A DNA stretch of 64,000 nucleotides from Podospora comata (Eukaryota; Ascomycota; Sordariomycetes; Sordariales; Podosporaceae). The notes below the pieces were generated by a model, which searched no databases, was not told the DNA's origin, and saw only the letters and a program-made list of their open reading frames with translations. This document shows positions 1 to 10,929 of this stretch, in pieces (position 1 is the first letter of the stretch; each line of letters opens with the position of its first letter). Location of the stretch: NCBI GenBank assembly GCA_017354895.1, contig CP071493.1, forward strand, positions 124,001-188,000, written 5' to 3'. The translations under genes were made by a program, and so were the position numbers.

Positions 1-1728
1 GAGCAAGGAAGCCAGCCGCGCAGGCACCCCAGCTCTCCCCGCCCCTCCCACAAGGCGTCCACGCAAAACAGCGACGGCAGCTGTCACCAACGGAGATGTC
101 ACTGAATCAACCGACCCGGCACCCATCCCAGAGTCTGTGACAGAGTCTCCACGCAAGCAACGCGCTGCAGCAGCCGCAGCCCGTGCCAGGCAAATCGCAG
201 ACGAGGAGTCGGCCTCTTCGGTTCCTCCCCAGGATAGCAGTCAGGGCGACGAAGACTATAATGCCACACAGCCTGCCAAAGTTCGCAAGCGCGAAGCTGT
301 GGACGCGCCTTCGTCTGCACGCACATCAGAACCCGTCAAACCCGGAGCCAAGAACAAGCGGTTTAGCAAGGCTCCAACTTCAGCGCCCATGCCGTCTGGT
401 CCCGAGACTATTATGCCTTCCTTCTACGGCCACCCATCTGCAGCCTTGGCCCAGCCCGAGTCCAGACCATCGACCGCATCCTCTGAACGATCCGATCGCA
501 CTGCTGAGACGACCGAGTCGACGTATTCTCTACGTGACAAGCGCAAGCGCAACTTTGTGCTTGAGAATGATCCCGAGCTCGAGGCTCGCCCGCAGAGACG
601 CAAGGTTCCTCAAAAGTCACTGAATAACAATCCCGAACCGAACGTGAAGCCGACGGCTACCAAGAAACCACGTCAGCCTCGTCAAACTCCCCTTTCGCGT
701 CCTCCACCAGAACCCACACCGGATCCTCCCGTCGAGCAAGCGCCTCCTCAGATTCCGATTGCGCCTCAGCAAGCTGCGCCCCCGCCCCCCCCAAGCGGAG
801 GTTTGAAGGCACCCACCTTGATCTACAGCAGCCCTGCGGTGCCGCAACCAGTTCCTGTGCTGGCTCCGGCGAAGCCATCTGGACAGCCACCGGGGCCGTT
901 CTTGCATACCTTCAATTCGGCTCCTGCTTTTCAACACGGAATCCCCCCTCCACCTGCCGCTCCGCCGGCCATCAAGAAACCGATCACGAGGATCAAGCTC
1001 ACCAACACGACTGGTCTTGTCAAGGGCAGACCAATCGGCAAGGGCTCCCGTGGTGGCGGCAAGCCGGGCGGCTCCACGTTGAATGCAGAAGGCAAACTGC
1101 CAACCTTGACCGAGCTCCAGGCTGAGGCGCCAGAGAAGAGCTACTCGGAAATGAGCAAAAGTGAAAAGATGAGCTACTCGATGAGAAGTGAGTTCTTACC
1201 CCTCAACAACATATTGTTTTCGGTATGCTAACAAATGACACAGGACGCTGGGCTTCGGGAGAGATGCAAGGCGCGGTCGAAAAACGCCGGACGACCCTCG
1301 CCAACAAGAAGGCGGAGAAAGCGACTGGCCGGCCTGGTGAAGATTCGGCTCCTGGATCGGCCAATCACTCGGGAGCGAGCACACCCCAACCGCAGCCCCA
1401 AATGCTGCCGCAGCCACCGCAAGTTCAGGCTCTGCCACCAGTCCAGCATCAGATTCCAGCACATCAACCACCGATGGGCATGATGATGGGCTCAGGGCCT
1501 CTTGCATTGCCTGGAGGCCCTCCGCCCCCGCCTGCTCCTCATGGTCCACCGGTCCTTGTGCAGCCGAGAACTCTGCAGCCTCCGCCTGCCATGCAACAAC
1601 CTCAGCCTTGGGGTCCGCCGTCTATCATGCCAGGACAAGCAGGGCAAATGGTATTTTCGTTCCCTCCACCACCTCATCAGTTCCACGGTCATCCGGGACA
1701 TCCAGGGCATTCTGGACCCATGAACTAA
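1..1728 (+). CDS. Proline-rich, basic nuclear-type protein (5' end missing)
   Basis: The frame is open from base 2 and runs through the left edge, so the N-terminus lies outside the window. A 56-nt GT-AG intron at 1188-1243 (gtgagt...acacag) joins two exons in phase. The visible protein has an AT-hook-like RRPRK patch, alanine-rich and Lys/Arg-rich stretches, a long proline-rich middle, a more conserved-looking block (ITRIKLTNTTGLVKGRP, then MSKSEKMSYSMRRWASGEM around the splice junction), and a Pro/Gln/His-rich tail ending HPGHSGPMN. The composition suggests an intrinsically disordered nuclear or chromatin protein. I do not recognise the family, so the function is inference from composition only. 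Confidence 0.75.
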
Positions 1729-2218
1729 ATCGTAGGAGATGAAAAGATCGATCTCTTGTTGTCAATTGGAGGAAAGGAACTTTTGATGGGAGTAAAGGAT
1801 CTTGATTTACACGAGAGAGGAAACACTAGTCGTGTGGAGTGTTTGGACGGAACGGCGTCAACCTTTGTAGCGGTCTGGTGTCAAAGGCCGCGTGTTCCGT
1901 TACAAAAAGGAGCGGGTGAAGAGAGTTAAAGATCTCATTTTTTTTCAGTTGTTCGGGTCAAAGCAGTCATTTTCCAATCTCATGGGAGAAGAGAAACTTG
2001 ATGGGGATGGATGGATCTGGGGCGGTAGGTTTTGGCATGGCAGCATACAGCATGGGCGGCAAAAGCGATGTATATTTTTGCATTAGCATTTTCACTGCAC
2101 TGCAGAGCGTGGTCTGGGATTTGCATTCGGCAATCGGGACATGGCATCAAGGTTGGGTACACTGCGTCAACAGCATCGATGGCAACAGGTAGCAATACTA
2201 GACTACATTGTTGCCTCT
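1729..2218. other. Intergenic, convergent 3' regions
   Basis: This stretch separates the proline-rich gene from a convergent minus-strand gene. It has a T-run near 1938-1946 and no open frame with coding character. It most likely holds the two 3' UTRs and polyadenylation signals. Confidence 0.5.
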
Positions 2219-3238
2219 CTAATCTTTGTCATCTTCCAGGACAGTCTCGAATGCCTTGGGTATCCTCATAAAGTCACTCTTGTTCCTCTGAACTGCCACA
2301 TCCGGCCTCACCAAGCTCAACCACTTTCCATCACCAGGATGCAGCCCCTCTCCCAAGTCCTTGTACACCTGCACGCTCACCAGCGTCTTGTCCCCAATCA
2401 GTCTGATCCTCATGACAGTCTCGGTGTAGCACTTCCCGCAATACAAACCCTCAATTTGCTTTTCCTCCTCCTCACTCTTCCACTCGTGCTTCTTCTCCGC
2501 TCCCTCCGAGTCAGTGGTAGTGAAATTCACAGCCGAGTACCGCACGTGGTTCTTCCCTTCCCCTTTGACGCTCTTAAACTTGATGTGGGTGTGCAAGCAG
2601 GGTTTAAAGTCCCTGTACCCGGAGCCGATGAGGCCGTTCTTGACGACGGCGTGCCCGTGGGTGGTGGCCTCTGTCCAGCCGCCTAGGTCCGTCTGCAGGA
2701 TGAAAGCGAGGGCGAACTCGAGGTGGAGGGTTTTTTGGGCGGTGATGAGGGGGGTTAGGACCCAAGATAGGGAAGGGTTGGAGCCGGTGGTGGCTGCGCA
2801 GGCGAGGATGCCTAGGTCTTCGGAGGGGTTGAGGGTGTTGGTGCGGTGTTTTCTGAGGAGCTCGTAGAGGTGGTAGAAGGAGATGGAGAGGGGGAGGGAT
2901 TTGTGGATTGGGGGGAGTGTGGTTAGGCAGCCTAGGGAGGGGTCTTTGCTGAGGGTGGACCAAATCTCGTGGAAGGCGTAGGAGGAAGGGAAGGGTTCGG
3001 TGGGGGGTTGATTGCCGGAGGGTTTGGTCTTTGAGCCGCTGGGGAGGAGGGACGAGTCAAAGAGAATGGGGTTGCGGGCCGGGTTGTGTTTGTTGCAGCC
3101 GTCGTTGGGACCGTGGACACAAGGGAGGTTGCCTTGCCATGTTTCAGAGTCGGGAAGAAGGGTGATCTCCTGGGAGAGAGAGGGAGGTGGTGGGAGGGGA
3201 GATTCCTTGTGACGGAAGAAGGATTTGAGTTTGTTCAT
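2219..3238 (-). CDS. Hypothetical fungal protein, 339 aa
   Basis: This is a single uninterrupted exon. The ATG at 3238 (MNKLKSFFRHK) was chosen because the frame upstream of it has only a non-ATG start. The protein begins with a basic segment and a short polyproline run (PLPPPPSL). It has a helical middle (HKSLPLSISFYHLYELLRK) and a C-terminal half rich in beta-like segments with a CGKC motif and an acidic EEEEK patch. There is no signal peptide and no transmembrane segment. I do not recognise the family. The codon pattern and length support a real gene, which faces the proline-rich gene tail to tail. Confidence 0.65.
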   Translation of the reverse strand: MNKLKSFFRHKESPLPPPPSLSQEITLLPDSETWQGNLPCVHGPNDGCNKHNPARNPILFDSSLLPSGSKTKPSGNQPPTEPFPSSYAFHEIWSTLSKDPSLGCLTTLPPIHKSLPLSISFYHLYELLRKHRTNTLNPSEDLGILACAATTGSNPSLSWVLTPLITAQKTLHLEFALAFILQTDLGGWTEATTHGHAVVKNGLIGSGYRDFKPCLHTHIKFKSVKGEGKNHVRYSAVNFTTTDSEGAEKKHEWKSEEEEKQIEGLYCGKCYTETVMRIRLIGDKTLVSVQVYKDLGEGLHPGDGKWLSLVRPDVAVQRNKSDFMRIPKAFETVLEDDKD

Positions 3239-3595
3239 GTTGAGTGGAAGAATCAAGAACAACGCTGTTGACCTGAAGAAGGGATGATCTGACCACTCTC
3301 TGATTTTATACAATCTTGGTGGCGGTCGAGGTTAGGAACGTCGTTGATTTTAGCGCTTCGTTCTAAACTCTGCCAAGTTCTCTCTAGAACATAATGAGAA
3401 CCCCCTGACCACTGCGTGAGATTGTGGCGGCTTGGCCGTAGTGGCTGCCTCCGACTGCGCCAACCAGCTGAACAGTCTTTCTTCTACACCACGGACAGTC
3501 GGTTCTAGAAAACCAAACACAGCCCCATCAATATCGCAGAAGCATCAGATAAGCACGTTGTTGTCCCACACGCACTGGTATCCCAGATCAGGAAA

Positions 3596-4165
3596 TCAGT
3601 TCGGACTCAGTTCATCAATCACTGCCCTCGAAGCAGCGCTTGCCGCTTCAAAGATTGCTCGCCCGTCCTCAGACTCCAACTTGACTTTTTGCTCCTGTTT
3701 GTCATTCCTGACCATGGCTGTTAGCGTCTCCTACATAGTCGTGATGGGCTATTGCCAAGCTCACATGGTCAAGAGTTGCGTGCCAAACACAAACAGCCGC
3801 GATAAGGAGCTCAAGAACTCAATCGCGCTCCCGTCTCCCTCTTTATCGGATTTCAACCCCGCAAACACTCGCTGAGCTTCAGCCACGGCCTTGTCCAGCT
3901 CAATCCCTAGTTGCGGCAAGACGACGTCGGCTCCTTGAGCGCAGACTGCGAGTTGAGTCGCATGCTCCCGGAAAATGGCAAGTCTCGCGGCGAAAGCCCT
4001 GGCTGGCGATAACTTCACCGGCAATCCCTTTCCTATCTGGTTGTCTGGGTCTTCGCTGTGTTCTGTCCCGGCGAGCGAGATTGTGGCAAGGGCGGCGGTT
4101 GCGGCATCAGACAAGGCCGTGCACTTGGCTTCGAGGGAGGTTTTGTCAAAAGTAGCGTCAGCCAT
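3596..4165 (-). CDS. Small hypothetical protein, 169 aa, two exons
   Basis: The ATG is at 4165 (MADATFDKTSLEAKC). Exon 1 covers 4165-3791. A 60-nt intron (3790-3731, weak donor gtgttt, acceptor gtag) then joins in phase 0 to exon 2 (3730-3596), which ends ASRAVIDELSPN. Without this intron the frame stops at 3761 inside what looks like intron sequence. The protein is alanine- and serine-rich and probably helical, with no signal peptide. The family is unknown. The weak donor makes the splice an inference, but the phase fits and the downstream 44 codons look like coding sequence. Confidence 0.5.
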
Positions 4166-4481
4166 TAGGAAAAGGGGATATGATATCTTGGCTTAATCCA
4201 AAAAGCAGGTGGGACTAATCAAAGCTGATGGTTTAAGTGTGAGTGGTGATTACTGGCATGAATCCGGTGCTGTAATTAGAGACTGACTCGGCTTTTATCC
4301 AAGTGCGGGGTTTAAAAAGGCCAGTCATATCCGACACAAGAAAGATGGTAGGTGGCGCAAACGGGGCATATCACCTACACGGAATGCCACGTTCCTGTCA
4401 CGAAACAAGCACGGTCCCAAAGTAGGACAGTGTTCTGTGAATAATTCCAAACTTTCCGCGACACCCACTGTATTCTGAGAC

Positions 4482-4939
4482 CTAAGCTAATCCTGACGCT
4501 GACTGACTGGGCACCTGCTTGTCATCTCGTATCACCATTGCGAGCAATTGGCAGGCCTTGGTCTTGCTCATAGGGAGACACTCACTCATGGGCCGGCCAT
4601 CATTGGGCAAAAACATGTCCCATCCCGAAACCTCGATGTTGTCTGGATCGATAGCCTGAGGTGGACAACTTCCATCGAGCAAGATAGGATACTTGATATC
4701 AAGTTGCCCACCCTTCCCACTCGCTCTGGCCCTTTTGTGGTGCTGTGAAGGTTGAACAGACCCTGCGCAGACATGGGGCGAGGGTTTCTGGATATTGTCT
4801 CCTGGGACGGTAGGTGTTTGGCGCAGACAAGATTCATTTTCACCTCCTCAGCCAACTGATCGTTTCGCATTTCAGGAGTGTGAGATGTCTCGAAATAGTA
4901 ACGCAGGCTGGCCCTGAGCACATAAGGGGGAATGAACAT
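4482..4939 (-). CDS. Possible gene or gene remnant in two overlapping frames
   Basis: Two minus-strand frames here look coding. One starts at an ATG at 4939 (MFIPPYVLRASLRYYFETSH). A second frame is open from about 4846 to 4482 without an ATG and contains LDIKYPILLDGSCPPQAID and GWDMFLPNDGRPMSECLP. I could not find a convincing intron joining them. It may be a spliced gene whose junction I missed, or a frameshifted remnant. It lies just downstream of the next gene on the same strand. The family is not recognised. Confidence 0.25.
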
Positions 4940-4965
4940 GTCGGCTAAAAGATGACATCGGACAG

Positions 4966-5012
4966 ACCGTGACTGGTTTCCTGGAATACGGGAAAACCGT
5001 GGCTGGTTTCCT
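4966..5012. repeat. Pair of 17-bp direct repeats
   Basis: The sequence accgtgactggtttcct at 4966-4982 is repeated with one mismatch at 4996-5012 (period 30 bp). The pair sits immediately 3' of the minus-strand gene that ends at 5023. Its role is unknown. Confidence 0.6.
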
Positions 5013-5022
5013 TCGTTGTGGT

Positions 5023-6388
5023 CTATTCATCGGGGTCCGTTAACTCATGCAGGATCAGCTGCAAAAAAGGAAAGCTTTTCAGATTCGGGAGGCGGCTGAG
5101 GGCCAAGTCGCCGAGCCAAGGTTGGCGTCGTACGGCATGAGAGTAGGTACCGGCAAGGAAAATGTCTGTCTGTACGTATTTGTCGACCTGTGCAAAATAC
5201 GCATAAACTTCGCCAACTGGCCCCTCAGATTCCCTATTGGGGTCTTCGAAGATATGTAAATGCTCCAGATCTTTCATGGAGTTGATGATAGACCCGAACT
5301 CGTCAAGCAGCTCCTCACAGCCACTCCAGTTGATACAGACAGCCAGCTCGACGGTTGCTTGAAAGGTCTCGTGGCGAAGAAGAGGAACGATAACAGCCAG
5401 CGGCAATGGTCCGAACGGAAGCCAGTCAATTTGATCCATTCCAGCAAAGGCGTGCCGAAGCAGTTGTCTCGCTGCGCCTTGCCTTTTTCCGAGACGATGC
5501 TTGGTTGAATCTTCGTATAGAGTTGTTCGGAGGAGAGGTTGGGACATGAAAATTTCCATCATATCTTCAAGAAGGCCGGCATGGTCTGAGTGATCATCGT
5601 CCAATATTCCCCTCACTAGGACTCTCGTGGCTTGCTGCAGTAAGGAAGCTGGACTAATTCCTGGCTCAGGCTTCTTCTCGACATTCTCGTTTGCGGTAGT
5701 TCTCTTGTTCCAAGGGCCCCCTGGCCAAGATCTGAATATGCAAAACCATGTTAGTACAGAACCGAATGCTAAGACAAAGTTCAAAAAGACCGCTCACCTT
5801 CCAAAGCATCACCATCGAGCCGCTGGCCGTCCTGCATTTGACCCCAAGGTGAGCTGACGTGAGTTGTGCGAGACTCCCGGTAATCGTAAACACCCAGGGG
5901 TACCATCAGACCGATAAACCCTGCTCTGTCAGGATGTACTGCAAAGAAGCGTTGCGTAATCTTTGACAGATCCGTTATATCCAAACTTAGGTGGCCTTTG
6001 GTCGTGCCGCCGTCGCTTGGTTTGAATCCTTGGTTGATTCCCAGATCAGGAATCAAAAGGCGAATGGAGATTCTTGGAAATACAGAAACGATCTCATTCA
6101 AAATAGCTGTATAGAGACAGTGGGCGATGGAAGGGGAAGCGAATCGCTGGATCGGTTTCATGGGTTCCAGCCGCAATTGGGTCTCCAGGCGCGGTCTCGA
6201 TAGTAAACGCTAGCAAGGACAAGCTCGCCGCTCAGTGCTTTCCTGTCGGCACTTTGAGAGAATGCCTCTTGGAGAGGCTCGTAGCTTGACCTGGGCCAAA
6301 ATCAATGCGCCGAGGATGCTGGATAGATTTCGGCTATGGCAAGGGAGCGATACCGCCCCGCAACACGGGTAATGACTGTTGTTCGCAT
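5023..6388 (-). CDS. Hypothetical fungal protein with short introns; 5' part uncertain
   Basis: The core is two exons. One is open from about 6161 to 5798 (LTYTAIL-type helices, ITQRFFAVHPDRAGFIGLM, YDYRESRTTHVSSPWGQ). It is followed by a 77-nt intron with a perfect TACTAAC branch, then a long exon to 5023 ending LPNLKSFPFLQLILHELTDPDE. The upstream sequence also looks coding: an ATG at 6388 (MRTTVITRVAG), then SYEPLQEAFSQSADRKALSG and ASVYYRDRAWRPNCGWNP. Reading it through needs one intron (63 nt, removing an in-frame TGA) and either a second intron or a one-base shift near 6160. Layout and leucine content resemble F-box/LRR-type fungal proteins, but that is only a guess. Confidence 0.5.
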
Positions 6389-7206
6389 TTTGAGTTGATA
6401 TTGTTGATCGTCATTCTTGAGATCGGAGGGGCCGCCGACTATCGCATGATGTCATATAAGGTTGGTGGGCAGGCGGATGGCAATGGAAACCCTCGGGCTT
6501 TAGGTATGTTGACGGAGTGGGGGTGACGGAGGAGATGAGGCCCATAAAAGGTCGCGACCACGTTGAGTGTGCTACAAGAGCATTGTGACATGAAAAAAGA
6601 ATTTCTGTACCTAGTGCCTTTGTATTTAGGGAAGTCTTCGTATCACCGATGGCTCGCGATTGCTGATAATTCCGCTCTTTGCCTAGCTGCTCGACAAACC
6701 CGTCTATACGTACCTTGCCTTATATTTCCTCGAGTCAGCACAAGTTTCTGGATCCTGATCCTGAAGCCGAGATAATAGGGAAGGAACCTCAAACGACTAT
6801 TACGTAGGTCCTAATTAGTGAACTGCTGTGGATAGTCCCAGTAGGCTTAAAGGGTACCTACCAAATCATCCATCAAGCTACAATCGGAAAATAATGCGGG
6901 AGGGTTTGGGGCGATTGCCTGACAAGGCCATAAAGTCAAGGTTCATATGCGCGAAGCGGCCGGAGTTTACGCGAGAGAGATGTGTGGAATTGGTCTAATC
7001 TGACTCCTAAATCTTCAGGTCCTGGTGGTAAGACATAATGCCACGGTACCCTGTTGGCCTTTTCCCAACCCAAGATATAACACAAACCTTCCCAAACGTC
7101 GAAACTCCATGTTGGATAGCAGAGAATCATGGAATGTTCTTGGTTGTAATCCCCCGCGGTCTGTTATTTCTCCAACAAAAGAAGCTCTGTCCCTGGTTAA
7201 CCCCAT
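6389..7206. other. Gene-free stretch
   Basis: About 0.8 kb without a frame I would defend on either strand. The short ORFs lack coding character. It holds the promoter of the 5023-6388 gene and the 3' region of the CFEM gene. Confidence 0.5.
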
Positions 7207-7995
7207 CTAGAGGAGGAATCCCGCAAGTCCGCCAATAAGACCCAGGCTCAGGCCAGCAGTGATAGCGGCACCGGCCGCACTCTGGGACGAGCTTGTGACA
7301 GTCCCAGTCGCGGTGCCCACAGGAGTCCCAGAGACCTCAGTGACGGTGGCACTTGGCTCCTGTTGCTTTACCTCCATGGAGGCAGAAGTGGAAGCTAACG
7401 ATTCCAACAAGGTCGACAGCGACGCCAGAGACGAAGTGACAGGATCGACCTTGCCCGTGACAACACCGGATGACGACGACGGAGTCGGAGTGACGGTGCC
7501 GATCACGGCGGTGCTGGTCTCGAAGATCCTGCCCGAGCTGGTGAAGATGACCTTGACGCCCTCGAGAGTCTTGCTTGCAGTGGTAGCAACGGGGCGGGCT
7601 GTATAAAACATGGTCAGCCAATTCTCCAGGTTTAGAGATTAAAAAAGACATACCTCTGCCGCAAATATCTTTGCCCTCAGACATAACCCACTCGGCCTGT
7701 TCGATGTTTTCACAGGACTCAACTGCACAATCATGGATGCCATAGTTGAAATCGGGTTTGGAGCACAGGCAGTAGATGTCGTCGGGCTGTTGGCAACCGA
7801 GGTGCATGTGGAGCGCTAGCATATTGCTGATGCACGACTGCTTGGTATGTTAGCAGCATCACCGTTCACAGAAGCACGCAGCAGGTAATTGTCACTGACG
7901 GCACAGTTTGGAAGGCCAAACTTGGGTAGCTGCTGGGCAGAAGCGAGGCCGGCCAGGGCGGCAACGACCAAAGTGGAAGCAGTCGTAGTCTTCAT
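7207..7995 (-). CDS. CFEM-domain GPI-anchored secreted protein
   Basis: Three exons: 7995-7900, 7840-7654 and 7598-7207 (introns of 59 and 55 nt), giving 224 aa. The N-terminus is a clear signal peptide (MKTTTASTLVVAALAGLASA). The CFEM domain follows with eight cysteines, including GCQQPDDIYCLC and DCAVESC; the Asp of PDD occupies the place of the haem-coordinating Asp in known CFEM proteins. A long Ser/Thr-rich stalk leads to a hydrophobic C-terminus (AGLSLGLIGGLAGFLL) typical of a GPI signal. Family knowledge: CFEM proteins act at the cell surface in iron/haem uptake, wall integrity or host interaction. Which role applies cannot be told from the sequence. Confidence 0.9.
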
Positions 7996-8395
7996 CGTCT
8001 CTGCTGTAGCTGGTGATGTTTGCTTTAGATCGAAGGCGCAATAGATTTTTGTTGGGTGAACGGTGACTGTCTTGGTTGGTTGGTTCAGGTTGACGGATCA
8101 TGCAACAGAGAAGTTTTTAAAAAGATGGAGCAGAAGCCCGAGGGCTTTTTGCCCTGGGCTGAAATCTTGATAAGCCTCAAACACCAAGAAGCTTTGGGAG
8201 GCACACAATCTGAGAAAGAAATGACGAGTCGCCGTACAATTTGGTCGAAAGTTTGATGATCGCACCAGAAAACGTCCCAGCATGCATGTAAATGCAAAAG
8301 AATAGATGCCTGGCTATTCAAAATAGACCGATAGATGACCAACTGAGAGCCCAGATTCGCCCTACTTGGGTGCACAAAATGTCCAACTGGGCCCC

Positions 8396-9358
8396 TCACG
8401 AAGCAAGCCACAAGCCACCAGCGAGGGCACCTCCGGCCACAGCCCACAAGCTTATGGCCTTCCTCCCCACCGCAACGCCTCTCATCCTTTGAACCAGCTT
8501 CTCCCCAAGTGGCTGGATACTCCTTTCGAAGGAATCATAATCTCTGGCAGCCCAATCAGCCCCATCCTTGCCAGGCACTGCATCTTCGCCCGTAAACGCC
8601 ACATACAGCACATCCATTCCGTCGTAGCCGCTGTCACCTGTTATATTCTTTCCCCAACAGGCGGTGGCAAGCGCTATGCTTACCTCGCCTACCATGGGAT
8701 TGTCGCCGTCATCTCCGTTTGTGTCGCCCCAGATGCCATACACCAGCTTGTTGCCTGGGCACACAACAGCCATGACGGACAATGGTCTCACGCCGTAGTC
8801 TGTTGGGTCAAACGTCCGCCAACCAGGTTTGCTACCGCTATTTCCAAAGACGACATACGGGTGTACATAAGTGTTGAGGTCGGATATGCCAACTTTGAAG
8901 GACTGGATGAGGTCTCGGAAAGCCGTCGCGTCTTGGTAGTCCGGACTTCTTCCTAACGAGCACCTTCCGTCGTCTTGACTACCACCTTGCACGCCGTCGC
9001 AGTCGACATCCATGTTGGAAAGGGTTCCATTGTCGCCTGAGAGGTAGATGATGGAGGGTCGATGGGGGTCATTGGTACAGTATGAGGTGGCTTTGCAGAT
9101 GTCAGCACGATGCTAAGGATGACAGTCTTCATCGGACATGAACGTACTGTCTGTGCCATCATCAATGCTGTAAAAGCCCCCGGCCAAGCTATGTTGGCAC
9201 GACGCGACCCTGTCCTTCAGCCCTTGGTAAAAGTCGTTCAAGTTCTGGGGGACAGCATTGGCAAAGAAGGAGCTGTCACCAGATGTTGGAGTCGCGGTGA
9301 GAAACAATAATAGTGTGCCGAATGTTCTCTTGCAGAATTGAAGAGTGGGATATCGCAT
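8396..9358 (-). CDS. GH75 chitosanase with C-terminal hydrophobic tail
   Basis: Two exons (9358-9148 and 9090-8396; 57-nt intron), 301 aa. I chose ATG 9358 because it gives a good signal peptide (MRYPTLQFCKRTFGTLLLFL); an in-frame ATG at 9376 is the alternative. The catalytic region matches fungal GH75 chitosanases: GIWGDTNGDDG carries the Asp and VGEVSIALATACWG the Glu used as acid/base pair in characterised members. It should hydrolyse chitosan endo-wise outside the cell. Unusually, the protein ends with a basic RMRGVAVGRK followed by a hydrophobic SLWAVAGGALAGGLWLAS, which suggests a GPI or membrane anchor. Members known to me are usually soluble. Confidence 0.92.
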
Positions 9359-10088
9359 CGGATTCGCCGTGAACATGATCGCGGGCTGGAAGTTGGGGTC
9401 CAGCAACTACCTTGTGGAAATTGCATAAATATCCAAAAACATTACCTGGTTATTCTCTACTGCGTCTTAGCGCAAATGAAATGGAATAGGAAAACAGGGC
9501 GTCATCGTGCTTTTCTCTTGCGCGACCTCAAATCTCATGACACGTCGTGAGAGGCAGCGCAGCTCCCTGCATTCATGGTCCACTCAGCGGACAGGCCCGA
9601 GCCGGAAATCGCGGTCGGATTTAAGCTTCAGCCGGTGCTTCTTCGGACGGCAACCGCAACGGCCCAATCGGAAAAGAGGTCGCCGAGGTGAGACAACCTC
9701 ACAGACATCGTATTGCGTATTTTGACCTTCAAAAAGAAACACCACGAGTGCCCTTCACAATCAGTCAACCAGTCTCGGGGAGACACACGCCTGACGGAGC
9801 GACCGCAGAATTGAAAAGTTGCGCTTCCGAAGGCGCCGGAATGATTTGTGTAAGATTTCGACGCGCTGATCGGCTTGAAACATTAAACTGACCATGTTAT
9901 CACTCTCAGTGTCTTTGAGATGGCGTCGGATTGTCGTGATGTTCGGTGGCGCTGTTTTTCCGGCCGGAGGCCCCGCAAGATGTCCACACCAGTGTTTCCG
10001 TCACCTATCGCCTAGAGAATCGCGCTATCTGGTAACAGCAACCCTTCGGCTTCCGACTCTTTGTTCACTGATATCTCCGCACAACAAG
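9359..10088. other. Divergent promoter region
   Basis: This region lies between the minus-strand chitosanase and the plus-strand GNAT gene. It is presumed to hold both promoters and 5' UTRs. I see no convincing reading frame; the frame that extends the GNAT gene 5' has no ATG context to support it. Confidence 0.5.
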
Positions 10089-10712
10089 ATGAGCAGCCTA
10101 TTGCAAATCATAGACTTGCATGACCCTGTCGAGTTCGACGAGCTCCTTCATCAACGAGATCTCTGTGGCTGGGACAAGATGGCATCGGATATCGAGGCTT
10201 GGCGAACAGCCATGGATGCCGGAACCAGAGCAATGTTCTGGATTGTCCCGCTGTCTCTTGCCCATCTCCCCCTTCCAGACCGGTGCGCAGGACATATTGC
10301 TTTGGTCAGCGAGATGAGCCCCCCTAACGAGGAGCTCGCCCGACCGGACAAGTCTATCCTTTATATCTCGTCACTCTTCATCCGACCCGAGCACCGCGGA
10401 GGGCTTGGCCGAAAAGCGGTTCAGGCGCTCGAATCTTGGGCAAAAGTGCCCCCCTACGGCTCACCTCATTGCGAAGCAATAACGCTGACTGCTTTGGACC
10501 GACGATACACCGAGGATGACTCGGAAGAATGGGGTGGCGTGTGGGCCAGATTTGGTCAACAAGCACCAAGGAAAGGAAGCAGCACTGAAGATTGGTATAC
10601 CAGGATGGGCTATGTGAAGTGGAAGAGCCAGCCTATGTTCAACGAGCAGTTCCTCGATGGCACCAAGATCAAGTTGGTTGCTGCTTTTCTGCGAAAGACT
10701 TTGAGGGAATAA
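10089..10712 (+). CDS. GNAT-family N-acetyltransferase
   Basis: Single exon, 207 aa, starting at ATG 10089 (MSSLLQIIDLHDPVEFDELL). The acetyl-CoA binding segment is visible at residues 95-112: LFIRPEHRGGLGRKAVQALE, the R/Q-x-x-G-x-G/A pyrophosphate-binding loop after a beta strand. A WYTRMGY segment near residue 175 matches the usual C-terminal GNAT strand-helix (YxxxGY). The substrate is unknown; it could be a small amine or a protein N-terminus. It lies 217 bp upstream of the ankyrin gene on the same strand. Filamentous fungi encode many such enzymes, so no pathway is inferred. Confidence 0.85.
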   Translation: MSSLLQIIDLHDPVEFDELLHQRDLCGWDKMASDIEAWRTAMDAGTRAMFWIVPLSLAHLPLPDRCAGHIALVSEMSPPNEELARPDKSILYISSLFIRPEHRGGLGRKAVQALESWAKVPPYGSPHCEAITLTALDRRYTEDDSEEWGGVWARFGQQAPRKGSSTEDWYTRMGYVKWKSQPMFNEQFLDGTKIKLVAAFLRKTLRE

Positions 10713-10929
10713 ACAGAAGTTGGATATTTCCGACTGCAATCTTTTTTCAGTCATGACGGCCCGACGTGCGTTCAAATCAATTGGCTTATCCAGCTTATCC
10801 ACCGCTATCCAGGCAGCGACTCCACTACCAGTGATACGTAGGGTGGATGGCGGACTCAGTATCAATACGTCTCTGTGGTTTCCCACCTGCAACAAACCAA
10901 CAGAAAGAAGACTTGGGCCACCTCACGAC

